Assembly (NCBI GenBank): GCA_964632945.1 | Contig: CAZWCX010000132.1 | Coordinates: 1-18,992, forward strand | Direction: 5' to 3' | DNA from: CAZWCX01 sp964632945 | Lineage (GTDB): Bacteria; Planctomycetota; MHYJ01; WSZJ01; CAZWCX01 | Length of the DNA: 18,992 bases | Shown: positions 1 through 7,908 of the stretch, one piece after another | Position numbering within the stretch: position 1 is the first letter of the stretch | Layout: each line of letters starts with the position of its first letter | Position numbers and translations under genes: made by a program | Notes under the pieces: model-generated | Seen by the model: only the letters and a program-made list of their open reading frames with translations | Told to the model about the DNA's origin: nothing | Database searches by the model: none

Positions 1-263
1 TGGAGGAGGTTCTTCCCCTCGAAGTGGATCTCGCCCCCCTCGATGCGCCCGGGCGGACACTGCACGAGCTGCATGATCGACAGGGCGGTGACGCTCTTCC
101 CGCAGCCGCTCTCCCCCACGATCCCGAGCGTCTTGCCTTTGTAGATGGAGTAACTCACCCCGTCCACGGCGCGGACGACGCCGCCGTCCGTGTGGAAGTA
201 GGTCTTCAGGTCGTTGACCGCGAGCTGAAGCTCGCCGGTCTTCAATTCGGGATTGGAACTCAT
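1..263 (-). CDS. OppD/DppD-type peptide ABC transporter ATPase (N-terminal part, runs off the left edge)
   Basis: Only the first 87 codons are present. They encode the start of an ABC ATPase of the oligopeptide/dipeptide class, which would power import by the neighbouring permeases from the cytoplasmic face. The Walker A motif GESGCGKS is at residues 50-57, followed by the SVTALSIMQL-type helix typical of OppD/DppD. Before it is the usual strand with VRAVDGVSYSI. The start at 263 is the first ATG that gives a normal N-terminus for the family; no strong Shine-Dalgarno sequence is seen. It lies 73 bases downstream of the OppC-type permease stop, and a strong stem-loop is in that gap. Walker B, the signature motif and the C-terminal oligopeptide domain lie outside the window. 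The assignment to the OppD-like rather than the OppF-like subunit rests on gene order and N-terminal sequence only. Confidence 0.9.
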   Translation of the reverse strand, partial: MSSNPELKTGELQLAVNDLKTYFHTDGGVVRAVDGVSYSIYKGKTLGIVGESGCGKSVTALSIMQLVQCPPGRIEGGEIHFEGKNLL

Positions 264-273
264 GGGTGGCGTC

Positions 274-302
274 GTTCTAGCATAACGGGACCGGAGGGGC
301 AA
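274..302 (-). promoter_or_regulatory. weak candidate promoter for oppD
   Basis: Read on the minus strand, a TTGCCC box (297-302) is followed after 17 bases by TAGAAC (274-279). Each box matches 4 of 6 consensus bases. It begins just after the stem-loop at 306-329 and would start transcription only about 5 bases before the ATG, giving a nearly leaderless message. It is weaker than the promoters found before the two binding proteins and may be chance. Confidence 0.2.
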
Positions 303-305
303 GCA

Positions 306-329
306 ACGGCGGGCCGCACCGCCCGCCGT
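306..329 (-). terminator. perfect 9-bp stem-loop between the OppC permease and the ATPase gene
   Basis: The arms ACGGCGGGC and GCCCGCCGT are exact reverse complements and enclose a 6-base loop. The structure begins 7 bases after the stop of the permease gene. On the minus strand it is followed by TGCTTGCC, so there is no proper U tract. It could be a partial terminator, or a 3' end stabiliser that sets different levels for the permease and ATPase messages. The hairpin is certain as sequence; its role is inferred. Confidence 0.45.
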
Positions 330-336
330 ACCGGAG

Positions 337-1386
337 TCATCCCTTGGCCTTCTCCGAGATGAACCGTGGATCCAGGGCGTCCCGCAGTCCATCGCCGAGG
401 AAGTTGAATGCCGTCACCGTGATCCAGATCAGCATTCCCGGCCAGAAGGCCAGCATCGGAGCCTTGCGCAGGTACTCCTGCGAGCCGTTCAGCATGTTTC
501 CCCAGGACGCCGTCGGCGGCATGATGCCGAGTCCGAGGTAGCTCAAGACCGACTCGTACAGGATGATGCTCCCGGCGGCCAGCGTGGTGGCCACGATGAT
601 CGGCGCCATCGCGTTCGGGATCAGGTGCACGAGGATGATCCGGGGGGAGGTCCCGCCGAGGGCCCGAGCCGCCATCACGAAGTCCCGCTCCTTGAGGGAG
701 AGGATGCTCGCGCGCACGAGGCGCGCCACCCCCATCCATTCGAAGACGATGACCACGAACAGGATCCGCGCCACGCTCTCGAGACGCAACCCCGCCAGTT
801 CCATGTGGACGAGCCAGCCCAGGCCGATCTTCTCGAGATCGACCAGCGAGATCACGATCATCAGCGGGAGGATCGGAACCGAGAGCATGGCGTCGGTGAA
901 CCGCATCAGGAGCGTGTCGATCCCGCCGCCGAAGTAGCCGGCCAGAGCCCCGACGAGAATGCCCAGAATCGAGGAAAACACGGCGGCGACGATGCCGACG
1001 GAGATCGAGATCCGCCCGCCGTACAGCAACCGGATCAGGACGTCCCGGCCCAGATGATCCGTGCCCAGCGGATGGGCCAGGCTGGAGGACTGGAACCGGT
1101 TGGCCAGGTCTTCGTCCTCCCCGGATTCGGTGTAGCGCAGCAATCCCGGACCGAAGACCACTTCCTCCACCCCGTCGACGTCCTGCAGCGTCGCTTTCCG
1201 GACCGCCAGCGGACTGGCGAAACAGGCGAGCGTGAGCAGCGCGAGCAGGACCAGGCTCACCATGGCGAGCCGATGGCGACGGAACCGTTTCCAGAGCATC
1301 TGGCGGAGCGTCTCCGCGACGGGAGGAGCCTTGGGGGCCGTCCCGACGGCGGAAGCCGCCCCGCTGTCCGGACTCATTCCGTCCAT
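337..1386 (-). CDS. OppC/DppC-type peptide ABC transporter permease (transporter 1)
   Basis: Inner-membrane permease of 349 residues, the second permease of a peptide/nickel-type importer. A soluble N-terminus precedes the first membrane segment (about 40-60). The conserved LGTDxxGRD motif is at 107-114, and several further membrane segments follow between about 128 and 335. The cytoplasmic EAA loop that docks with the ATPase is at about 230-257 (MAARALGG...HLIPN). A short charged insert (about 64-103) lies between segment 1 and the LGTD motif. The chosen ATG has GGAG six bases upstream, and this site lies over the stop region of the preceding OppB gene. A second ATG three codons in is possible. 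Only 3 bases separate it from the OppB-type gene, so the two are surely co-transcribed and probably translationally coupled. The substrate cannot be read from the sequence. Confidence 0.93.
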   Translation of the reverse strand: MDGMSPDSGAASAVGTAPKAPPVAETLRQMLWKRFRRHRLAMVSLVLLALLTLACFASPLAVRKATLQDVDGVEEVVFGPGLLRYTESGEDEDLANRFQSSSLAHPLGTDHLGRDVLIRLLYGGRISISVGIVAAVFSSILGILVGALAGYFGGGIDTLLMRFTDAMLSVPILPLMIVISLVDLEKIGLGWLVHMELAGLRLESVARILFVVIVFEWMGVARLVRASILSLKERDFVMAARALGGTSPRIILVHLIPNAMAPIIVATTLAAGSIILYESVLSYLGLGIMPPTASWGNMLNGSQEYLRKAPMLAFWPGMLIWITVTAFNFLGDGLRDALDPRFISEKAKG

Positions 1387-1389
1387 GTC

Positions 1390-2352
1390 CTACTCCAGCC
1401 GGATCCGCGGATCGACGACCGCGTAGAGGATGTCCGCCAGCAGGTTGCAGATCATCGTGAGCGCAGCCAGAATCAGGAAGGCGATCATCGCCACCATGTG
1501 GTCCTGGTTGATCACCGACCGGTAGAGCAGGCGTCCCATGCCGGGCCAGGAGAAGATGGTTTCGGTGATGAGGGCGCCGCTGAAGAGGTACGGGATCGAG
1601 AGCGCGAGCAGGGTCACGATCGGAATCAGGGCGTTGCGGAGGGCGTGCTTGCCGACCACCCGGACTTCGGAGAGTCCCTTGGCCCGCGCGGTCCGCACGT
1701 AGTCCTCATGGACCACCTCGAGCATGCTCGCGCGCATGTAGCGGATCCACACCGCCACGGTCTGCACGCTCAGGACCAGGGTGGGCAGCACCAGGTAGCG
1801 CAGGCGATCGAGCAGCCCGCCCCCCTCGTCGCCGATGCTGTACATGCCGGCCGACGGAAACCACTGCAGGTTCACCGCGAAGACGTAGATGGCCATGATT
1901 CCCATCCAGAAGGACGGGATCGATATCCCCATGAACGTCACGAAGCCGGTCAGGTAGTCGAGGGTCGAGTATTGCTTGAGCGCCACCAGGATGCCGAGCG
2001 GGATCGCGATGAGCAGGCTGAGCGCGAAGGAGAGGGACATCAACTGCATGCTGTTCCAGGTGTACTCGATGATCACGTCCTTCACCGGACGCCCCTCGGT
2101 GCGGGAGTGCCCCATGTCTCCGCGCACGAACACCCGCGTCATCCACTTCGTGTACTTCACATGGAAGGGGTCATCCAACCCCCAGAGGGCGCGGACGCGG
2201 TCCACGTCCTCCTTTTTCACGTTCGGACGGCTGAACATGGCCATCAACACCGGATCCCCGGGCATGGAGTCGAGGAGGAGCCGGAGACCGATGGAGAAGA
2301 CGAACAGCACGACGACGGACTGCAGGAGTCGTCGGATGATGAACGCATGCAT
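1390..2352 (-). CDS. OppB/DppB-type peptide ABC transporter permease (transporter 1)
   Basis: First permease of the importer, 320 residues, a normal length for OppB/DppB. It opens with the family-typical amphipathic start and first membrane helix (IIRRLLQSVVVLFVFS, 5-20). Next comes the LLDSMPGDP motif (about 26-34), where LAPGDP is usual. The EAA loop is at about 214-243 (HEDYVRTARAKGL... ALRNALIP), and the protein ends with the ADILYAVVDPRIR tail. Five or six membrane segments fit. The start at 2352 is 11 bases after the GxxExxY stop and shows no clear Shine-Dalgarno sequence, so translation may depend on coupling. It pairs with the OppC-type protein downstream to form the membrane channel. 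Peptide transport is inferred from the family; members also carry nickel or sugars. Confidence 0.94.
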   Translation of the reverse strand: MHAFIIRRLLQSVVVLFVFSIGLRLLLDSMPGDPVLMAMFSRPNVKKEDVDRVRALWGLDDPFHVKYTKWMTRVFVRGDMGHSRTEGRPVKDVIIEYTWNSMQLMSLSFALSLLIAIPLGILVALKQYSTLDYLTGFVTFMGISIPSFWMGIMAIYVFAVNLQWFPSAGMYSIGDEGGGLLDRLRYLVLPTLVLSVQTVAVWIRYMRASMLEVVHEDYVRTARAKGLSEVRVVGKHALRNALIPIVTLLALSIPYLFSGALITETIFSWPGMGRLLYRSVINQDHMVAMIAFLILAALTMICNLLADILYAVVDPRIRLE

Positions 2353-2363
2353 GGCGGCGGGGC

Positions 2364-2843
2364 CTATTCTTCTTCCGAGGAGTCGTCGAGCACCGTCTCC
2401 TGGTCGGCCGGGGAGCGTCCCTTGCGCTTGGCGTCGCCCTTCTTCGGCGTGCCGGTATAGGCGATCTTCACGCCCTTTCGGATGTCGGGAACGTTGAAAT
2501 CCACCAGCAACGCGACGCGCTTGTTCGCGGCCTTGAGGAACGAATGCAGTCGGGCCTGATACACGTCCAGCGGGATCGGCAGGGTCTGGAATTCCACCAG
2601 GACGCGCCCTTCGACGAGGAAGTTCACGCTGTGCCGGCCGATCAGGGTCTCCTTGTAGACCAGGGAGATCTCCGCCTGGCGCTGGTGGTTGATCTTGCGC
2701 ACGGAGAATTCCCGCGCGAGGGCCTCTTCGTAGACCGTGTCCATGAGCCCGGGACCGAGTACCCCGTGCACTTCGGAAATCGCCGCGACAATGGTCTGCA
2801 CGAGGACCTTGTCCGAGACCGCGCTCAACGGGATGTTCGGCAT
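2364..2843 (-). CDS. GxxExxY family protein (PD-(D/E)XK-like) with substituted key residues
   Basis: This 159-residue protein belongs to the GxxExxY family, a PD-(D/E)XK-nuclease-like group of unknown role. The family hallmark is visible at 32-38 as GLMDTVY, with Asp where Glu gives the family its name. It is followed by EEALAREF (39-46), VYKETLIG (62-69), FLVEGRVLVEF (75-85) and a C-terminal LLVDFNVP segment (112-119). The usual RxDLLVEG Asp is Asn74, and the usual ELK is EFQ at 84-86, so metal-dependent cleavage looks unlikely. The last about 25 residues are a charged tail ending in DDSSEEE. The ribosome site GGGGGAAGG lies just before the ATG. It starts 25 bases after binding protein 1 and ends 11 bases before the OppB gene, in the middle of a transporter operon. 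Its function there is unknown. Confidence 0.85.
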   Translation of the reverse strand: MPNIPLSAVSDKVLVQTIVAAISEVHGVLGPGLMDTVYEEALAREFSVRKINHQRQAEISLVYKETLIGRHSVNFLVEGRVLVEFQTLPIPLDVYQARLHSFLKAANKRVALLVDFNVPDIRKGVKIAYTGTPKKGDAKRKGRSPADQETVLDDSSEEE

Positions 2844-2868
2844 CCTTCCCCCGAACGGTATTGCCCGG

Positions 2869-4575
2869 CTATCTCGCGAGATACCAGTCCTGGCAGTTCC
2901 AGGTCACGCCCGTGTCCGTACCGGTGGGCTGCCAGTGGCGCAGCGTGTCCCGCACCACGGTCACGTCGGAACGGAAATAGAGCAGCAGGCAGGGCAACTC
3001 CTCGACCCAGATCTCCTGTTGCCGGCGGAGCAACGCCGCGCGCTCCCCGGCATCCAGCGTCACGGGCACCTTGTGATCGATGGCGTCGGACTCCGGATTC
3101 GAGTAACCGGGCCCGTTCTGACCGATCCAGCCGTTCTTCTCGCTCGGGATGTTCCCGCTCGTCCAGAGCGACTCGCCGTCGGAGGTCGGGCTCATCGTCC
3201 AGGCATACATGACCATGTGGGGGAACTTCCGGTAGCGCACCGTTTCGCCGAAGAAGACGTTGGCCTCCTGGTTGCGGATTTCCAGCTTGACCCCCACTTT
3301 CTTCCACATCGATTGCAGGATCTGCTGGATGTTCTCGCGAACCTTGTTGCCGGCCGTGGTCATGAGCGTGAGGGCCAGGGGCTCCCCTTGCGCGTTCACC
3401 CGGACCCCGTCCGCCCCCTTCTTCCACCCCGCCTCCTCCAGGAGGGCGGCCGCTTTCTTGGGATCGTACGTGTATCTCTTCACGTCCGCGTTGTAGCCGT
3501 AGTGCTTGGGGGGCAACCAGGAGTGCGCGGCCTCCTGGCGTCCCTCGAAGTACTCCTTGACGATCTTGTCCCGATCGGTCGCGAACTGCAACGCGTGGCG
3601 CACCCGCTTGTCGGAGAGGATGGGGCTGTCGGTCTTGAAGTCGACATGCTCCCAGACCAACCCCGGCGTGAACGTCACCCGGAACCCCTTCACCGGGTTC
3701 TTTTCGAGTTCCAGCGCCTGGTCGAAGGAGATCCCCACCGGCGAAATCGCGTCGAGTTCCCCCGCCTGCAGCGTGGCCACCAGGGTGTTGGTGTCGCTGA
3801 TCACGCGATAGACGATCCGCTCCAACCGCGTCGGAGGCCCCCACCACTTCGGGTTGCGCTCCAGAATGAGGTGCTGTCCGGACACCCATTCCTTGAGCCG
3901 GTAGGGGCCGTTTCCCACCGGTTTGCGGCCGAACGGGGTCTCCCGGTAGCGGTCCTTCGCCTTCGTGTACACCGGCTCTTCGATGTGCCGGGGCAGCAGG
4001 TCGTGACCCTCGTCGGCCCCCGCGTACAGTTCCTTCCACTCGACCACGAGCGTCTTGCGGTCCTCTCCCTCGGCCTTCATGGCGGAGATCCGCTTTTCCA
4101 TGGTGTTGTCGATCACCGGCACCTGCGGATCCAGCTTGACCTGGAGGGCGAAGATGAAGTCGTCGGCCGTGATCGGCACGCCGTCCTCCCACGCGGCATC
4201 CTTGCGGATCTTCCACCGCGTTACCATGGTCTTTTTTTCCTCATCCACGGTCCAGGTGCCGTCGGCGCGGCTGGGCAACGCCTCCGCAAGCCAGGGCCGC
4301 AGGACCCAATCGGCGCCGCGGATCGTCAGACCGGCGAACAGAGGTCCGCTGCGCTTGAAGTCGCCGGACACTTCGATCGACGCGACCATTTCCATGAACA
4401 TGGGGTGGAGCAGGTCCGGCTCCTGTTGAATCCCGATGACGATCCTGTTCTTGGATTCATCGCGGTCCGGCGGCGCGTCGGGACGGGCGCCGTCGTCGGC
4501 CCATCCCACACCGGCGGTGAGCGCGAGCAGCAGGAGCGGAACCCAGGGTCCGCCGACCGGTCGAGTCGGGCGCAT
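2869..4575 (-). CDS. peptide-type ABC transporter substrate-binding protein, family 5 (transporter 1)
   Basis: Secreted extracytoplasmic solute receptor of 568 residues, of the SBP family 5 class that feeds Opp/Dpp permeases. A signal peptide is clear: basic MRPTRPVGGP, hydrophobic VPLLLLALTAG, and probable cleavage after GWA (residue 26). There is no lipobox, so it is not an evident lipoprotein. Family marks include IVIGIQQEPDLLHP, KDAAWEDGVPITADDF, PVGNGPYRLKEW and LERNPKWWG, the usual core of the fold. The open frame extends 40 codons further upstream, but the -10 box of a good promoter overlaps that part. The start at 4575, with GGGGAG upstream, is therefore preferred. It heads the operon with the GxxExxY protein, the two permeases and the ATPase. 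The ligand cannot be inferred; the family binds peptides, but also other solutes. Confidence 0.93.
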   Translation of the reverse strand: MRPTRPVGGPWVPLLLLALTAGVGWADDGARPDAPPDRDESKNRIVIGIQQEPDLLHPMFMEMVASIEVSGDFKRSGPLFAGLTIRGADWVLRPWLAEALPSRADGTWTVDEEKKTMVTRWKIRKDAAWEDGVPITADDFIFALQVKLDPQVPVIDNTMEKRISAMKAEGEDRKTLVVEWKELYAGADEGHDLLPRHIEEPVYTKAKDRYRETPFGRKPVGNGPYRLKEWVSGQHLILERNPKWWGPPTRLERIVYRVISDTNTLVATLQAGELDAISPVGISFDQALELEKNPVKGFRVTFTPGLVWEHVDFKTDSPILSDKRVRHALQFATDRDKIVKEYFEGRQEAAHSWLPPKHYGYNADVKRYTYDPKKAAALLEEAGWKKGADGVRVNAQGEPLALTLMTTAGNKVRENIQQILQSMWKKVGVKLEIRNQEANVFFGETVRYRKFPHMVMYAWTMSPTSDGESLWTSGNIPSEKNGWIGQNGPGYSNPESDAIDHKVPVTLDAGERAALLRRQQEIWVEELPCLLLYFRSDVTVVRDTLRHWQPTGTDTGVTWNCQDWYLAR

Positions 4576-4636
4576 GGAGGGGCTCCCCGATGGCAACGCA
4601 TTTCCTGGAACGAGCGGAGTTTCGGTGAGAAACGGC

Positions 4637-4665
4637 ATCCTAGTCGGGCCGGGCGGCAAGGTCAA
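4637..4665 (-). promoter_or_regulatory. sigma70-type promoter for the transporter 1 operon
   Basis: On the minus strand, TTGACC (4660-4665), a 17-base spacer and TAGGAT (4637-4642) form a good housekeeping-type promoter in the gap behind the kinase gene. Transcription would start near 4630, giving a leader of about 55 bases to the ATG at 4575. The location rules out the two upstream ATG codons of the binding-protein frame as starts for messages from this promoter. Confidence 0.7.
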
Positions 4666-4691
4666 GCGACATCGTCCGGGGCGGGCAATCG

Positions 4692-7600
4692 TCACTTCCC
4701 CTGGTTCTCATCCCGCATCTTCCGGGTGCGTTCGATCTCTTCCAGGATCGCCGCGCCCCGGTGCGGCAGGGCCTGTCGCGCCGCCTCCCACTCGCGCAGG
4801 GAGTCGTCGAACGATCCCCGCGCGCCCAGGTAGGCGGCCAGGGAGGCGCGGGCGCGCGCGTCCCCCTTGTCGATCGCCAGGCGGAAGTCGGAGTCCGCTT
4901 GGGCGTAATGCTCCCTGGGGTCCTGCCCGCCGGCGAGGGCGTAGTCGCCGATGGCGGCGCGAGCCGACGCGCGGACCTCGTACCCTTCGGCCACCTCCGG
5001 ATTGCGATCGTGGACGAGAACCTGGTTGGCGTCCTGGTGAGCCCGGACGAGCAGGTCACGGGCATCCCGCCCCTCCGCGACGGCCAGGCGCCCCAGGGCG
5101 AGATTGGCCCGGGCCCGCTGCAGCAGCGGGACCAGCATTTCCGCCTTGCGCTTGTCCCCCTCGAAGAGGTCGTGCGCCTGCGAAAACTCCCTGACCGCGT
5201 CCGTATAGAGGGCGCGAGGATCCCCTCCGGTCCCCGCCGTCAACTCGGCGGCCCGCAGGGAGAGGTGTCCGCGGCGGCTGTGGGCCAGGACCAGGTCCGA
5301 GTTGTCGCGCAGGAGGCGTTCCGAGCCGCCCGGCTTGGCCTCCTGAAGTTCCTTCGCGCGCGCCTCCTCGAGGGCCTTGACGGCGGTCTCGGCCTCCGCC
5401 AGCAGCGACCGGACACGCGCGAGGGCCGCCGTGGGATTCTCGCGACGGACGCACTCCGCCGCCTCGCGGGCCAGCACCGAGCCCATCCAGGCGTCGCGGT
5501 CCTGGGGCCAGTTCCCGAGCGCCTCCCAGAAGGCCAGCGCCGCCTCCTCGAAGCGCCCGAGCCGGTACAGGGCCGTTCCGCGGATCTTGGCGGCGCGCGG
5601 GTTGACCATTCCGGCCGCCAGCGTCGCGGCCCGCTCGAAGGAGTCGGGGGTGTTCGACCACAAGGCCGACATGGCATCCCCGATGGTGCGTTCCCGGGAA
5701 GCAAACGCCGGACGCTGGACCGGGGCCGCCGCCATTTCCGCCAGGTCCGCCAGTCCGGTCTTCCGCAACCCAAGATCCTCCGCGCTCTCCACGCCGGGCG
5801 CCCCGACCTCGACGCCGCGCGGCGTGACGGTGAATCCGGGAAGCCCGCGGGACGAAGCCATTCGTTCCATGCGGTTCATGCCCCGCACGTACCAGACTTC
5901 GGCATCGTCCGGCGAGCGCGCGCACCCCTGGTTGAAGTCTTCCTGGGCCTCCGCCTCCTGCCCGAGCAGCCACCGGACCTTGCCGCGCCACGAGTAGGCT
6001 GGACCGAAGTCGACGTCGTCGAGGATCATGCGATCCAGGAGGTTGTGCGGCTGGCGGGCCAGCAGAGCCTTGGCTTCCGGCTTGAGCGGCGTCCGGTAGA
6101 TCTGGTCCTCGAACTTGTTGACCGCAACGACAATCTCCTCGAGCATCCCCCGGGCTCGCTCGTGCCCACGAGCGCGCTCGTGCCAGGCCCAACCGAGGGC
6201 CGAGGACAGGAGCGCGGCGGCGGCGATGCCGGACAGGACGCGCGTCTTGCGACGAATGACCCAGCGCCAGGCGTAAAAGGCCAGCGTCGGCTTCTTCGCC
6301 AGCACGGGGTCGCCGCGCAGCCAGCGCATCAACTCCTCGGCGAAGTCCTCGGCCGTTTCATATCGTCGGTCCGGATCCCGCTGCAGGGCCTTGAGGCAGA
6401 TCGCTTCCAGCTCCACCGGGGCGTAGCGGTACTTCCGCTTCGGGGGCGCGACATCTCCGCTGCTCGCTTGCGAGAGGATCTCCCAGGTGTTCTTGCCCTC
6501 GAACGGGAGGCGGCCGGTCAGGAGTTCGTACAGCATGACGCCGAGCGCCCAGACGTCCGTCCGCGGGCCGACCTTGGCATGATCCCCACCGGCCTGTTCC
6601 GGACTCATGTACGCCGGCGTGCCCAGGAGGTTCCCGCTCAGCGTCACGTGCGTGGCCGCGGTTCGGCCGCCCTCCTTGCCGTCCCCGCCGACCTCCTTGG
6701 CGAGCCCGAAGTCCATCACGTACGGGCGATCCTCCTTGTCGACGAGCACGTTGGACGGCTTGAGATCCCGGTGAATGATCCCTTCCTTGTGCGCGTAGGC
6801 CACGGCGCCCGCGACGTCGGCAAGCAGGCGGACCTCGTGCCGGAGCCGCTCGATCCCCTTGCGCGATCCGGACTTCTTCCATTCCAACGTGTCGTCGAGG
6901 TACCCGGACAGGGTGCGGCCGTCGACGAAGTCCATGGTGATGTAGTGCCGGCCCTCGACCTCGCCGACGTCGTGGATGCCGATGATGTGCTGGTGGCGAA
7001 GCTTGGCGGCGAGCCGGGCCTCCCGGAGGAACCGGGGGACCGCCTGCTCGTCGCTGCCGTCCTGGTGCTTGATCTGCTTGAGGGCGACCATGCGACGAAG
7101 CTCGGTGTCCCACGCCTTCCAGACGACACCCATGCCGCCCGACCCGAGTTGGGTGAGCAGCCGGTACCGTCCGAAGGGCGCACCCTCGTGCTCCCCCCCG
7201 CGTCGCGGCAGGGCCTGGACCGACGGAGAGCGATCCGAGCGCTCCGCATGCGCGGTTTCGGCAACCCCCGTGGGGCGGCGTCGGTCTCCCGAAGATCCCC
7301 GCTCCAGCGGGCGGTCGCCGGGCGCGACCTTGACCGTGGCGCCGGTGTCCTTGAAGGCGGAAGAACCCGGCCGATGGGGGCCGCCCGGGGCTCCGCGGGA
7401 CTCCGGACCCGCGAGAACGGTGGCGTCGGGCGACGGGACTGCGCCGACGTGGACGGTGACCTCGGCACCCGCGGACGACGGGCGCTCCCGCCCCCGGTCC
7501 TGGGCGACCGCTCCCGCTCCCGGCCGCAACGTCTCGCCGACCTCCGGCGCGGAGGGGACTCCCGCGGGACGCTCGACGCGAACGGTCAAGCCGGGATCCG

Positions 7601-7772
7601 TCGACTTCACGTCCGGTGCGCGCGCCGATCCCTCTTCCGTCCGCGGGCGGACCGCCCCGTCCGATCCGGCGGCATTCGCCTCGACCGGTCCCCCGCAGTC
7701 CGGGCAGACCGGAGGCGCCCCGGCGGGCAGCAGGTAGGTCCTGGAACAGGACGGGCAGGAGTACGACGTCAT
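4692..7772 (-). CDS. membrane Ser/Thr protein kinase with zinc ribbon and TPR tail
   Basis: A 1026-residue Hanks-type kinase. Residues 6-26 hold a zinc ribbon (CPSC and CPDC). Residues 30-200 are a Gly/Ala/Pro/Arg-rich linker. The kinase domain spans about 201-490, with glycine loop GSGGMGVVW (210-218), VALK with Lys232, HRDLKPSN from 334, DFG at 354-356 and SPE in the activation segment; all catalytic residues are present. One membrane helix follows (about 511-531), so the kinase is cytoplasmic and the tail lies across the membrane. The tail (about 545-1026) has TPR-like helical repeats, for example GRFEEAALAFWEAL, likely for protein contacts. The frame opens 14 codons earlier, but the ATG at 7772 has GGAG five bases upstream and starts directly before the zinc ribbon. 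The gene lies between two peptide-transporter operons; targets are unknown. Confidence 0.93.
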   Translation of the reverse strand: MTSYSCPSCSRTYLLPAGAPPVCPDCGGPVEANAAGSDGAVRPRTEEGSARAPDVKSTDPGLTVRVERPAGVPSAPEVGETLRPGAGAVAQDRGRERPSSAGAEVTVHVGAVPSPDATVLAGPESRGAPGGPHRPGSSAFKDTGATVKVAPGDRPLERGSSGDRRRPTGVAETAHAERSDRSPSVQALPRRGGEHEGAPFGRYRLLTQLGSGGMGVVWKAWDTELRRMVALKQIKHQDGSDEQAVPRFLREARLAAKLRHQHIIGIHDVGEVEGRHYITMDFVDGRTLSGYLDDTLEWKKSGSRKGIERLRHEVRLLADVAGAVAYAHKEGIIHRDLKPSNVLVDKEDRPYVMDFGLAKEVGGDGKEGGRTAATHVTLSGNLLGTPAYMSPEQAGGDHAKVGPRTDVWALGVMLYELLTGRLPFEGKNTWEILSQASSGDVAPPKRKYRYAPVELEAICLKALQRDPDRRYETAEDFAEELMRWLRGDPVLAKKPTLAFYAWRWVIRRKTRVLSGIAAAALLSSALGWAWHERARGHERARGMLEEIVVAVNKFEDQIYRTPLKPEAKALLARQPHNLLDRMILDDVDFGPAYSWRGKVRWLLGQEAEAQEDFNQGCARSPDDAEVWYVRGMNRMERMASSRGLPGFTVTPRGVEVGAPGVESAEDLGLRKTGLADLAEMAAAPVQRPAFASRERTIGDAMSALWSNTPDSFERAATLAAGMVNPRAAKIRGTALYRLGRFEEAALAFWEALGNWPQDRDAWMGSVLAREAAECVRRENPTAALARVRSLLAEAETAVKALEEARAKELQEAKPGGSERLLRDNSDLVLAHSRRGHLSLRAAELTAGTGGDPRALYTDAVREFSQAHDLFEGDKRKAEMLVPLLQRARANLALGRLAVAEGRDARDLLVRAHQDANQVLVHDRNPEVAEGYEVRASARAAIGDYALAGGQDPREHYAQADSDFRLAIDKGDARARASLAAYLGARGSFDDSLREWEAARQALPHRGAAILEEIERTRKMRDENQGK

Positions 7773-7803
7773 CGAGGCTCCACGGGTGAATGCCCAGACC
7801 GGG

Positions 7804-7833
7804 TATTCTGCCACGCGCCGAGGCCGGATCGAA
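7804..7833 (-). promoter_or_regulatory. candidate promoter for the kinase gene
   Basis: On the minus strand, TTCGAT (7828-7833), an 18-base spacer and AGAATA (7804-7809) could act as a promoter, with a start near 7797 and a leader of about 25 bases. The match is moderate. Its support is its position: it lies between a strong stem-loop after the preceding permease gene and the chosen kinase start. Confidence 0.3.
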
Positions 7834-7842
7834 GGGTTTTTT

Positions 7843-7871
7843 CGGGACCGGGGAGGAGGCGCCCCGGCCCG
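7843..7871 (-). terminator. GC-rich stem-loop after transporter 2
   Basis: The arms CGGGACCGGGG and CCCCGGCCCG pair over 10 bases with one bulge and an 8-base loop. The stem-loop begins about 38 bases beyond the stop of the enlarged OppC-type permease. On the minus strand it is followed by an A run rather than a U run, so it is not a standard intrinsic terminator. It may still mark the 3' end of the operon or pause transcription before the kinase gene. Confidence 0.4.
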
Positions 7872-7908
7872 GACTCGGGCACGGACGTTCCGCGCCGGCT
7901 CGGATGGA

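Noticed and set aside
625..2460. Long plus-strand open frame of 611 codons opposite the transporter 1 permeases
   Set aside because: It lies antisense to two clear permease genes. Its product is rich in His, Arg, Asp and Glu without any fold pattern, as expected from the complement of GC-rich codons.
4576..4695. Upstream extension of the binding protein 1 frame to an ATG at 4695
   Set aside because: A TTGACC-17-TAGGAT promoter lies within it, and the signal peptide begins properly at the ATG at 4575.
2737..4833. Plus-strand open frame of 698 codons opposite binding protein 1
   Set aside because: It is antisense to a well-supported SBP gene, its composition is biased, and no motif is seen.
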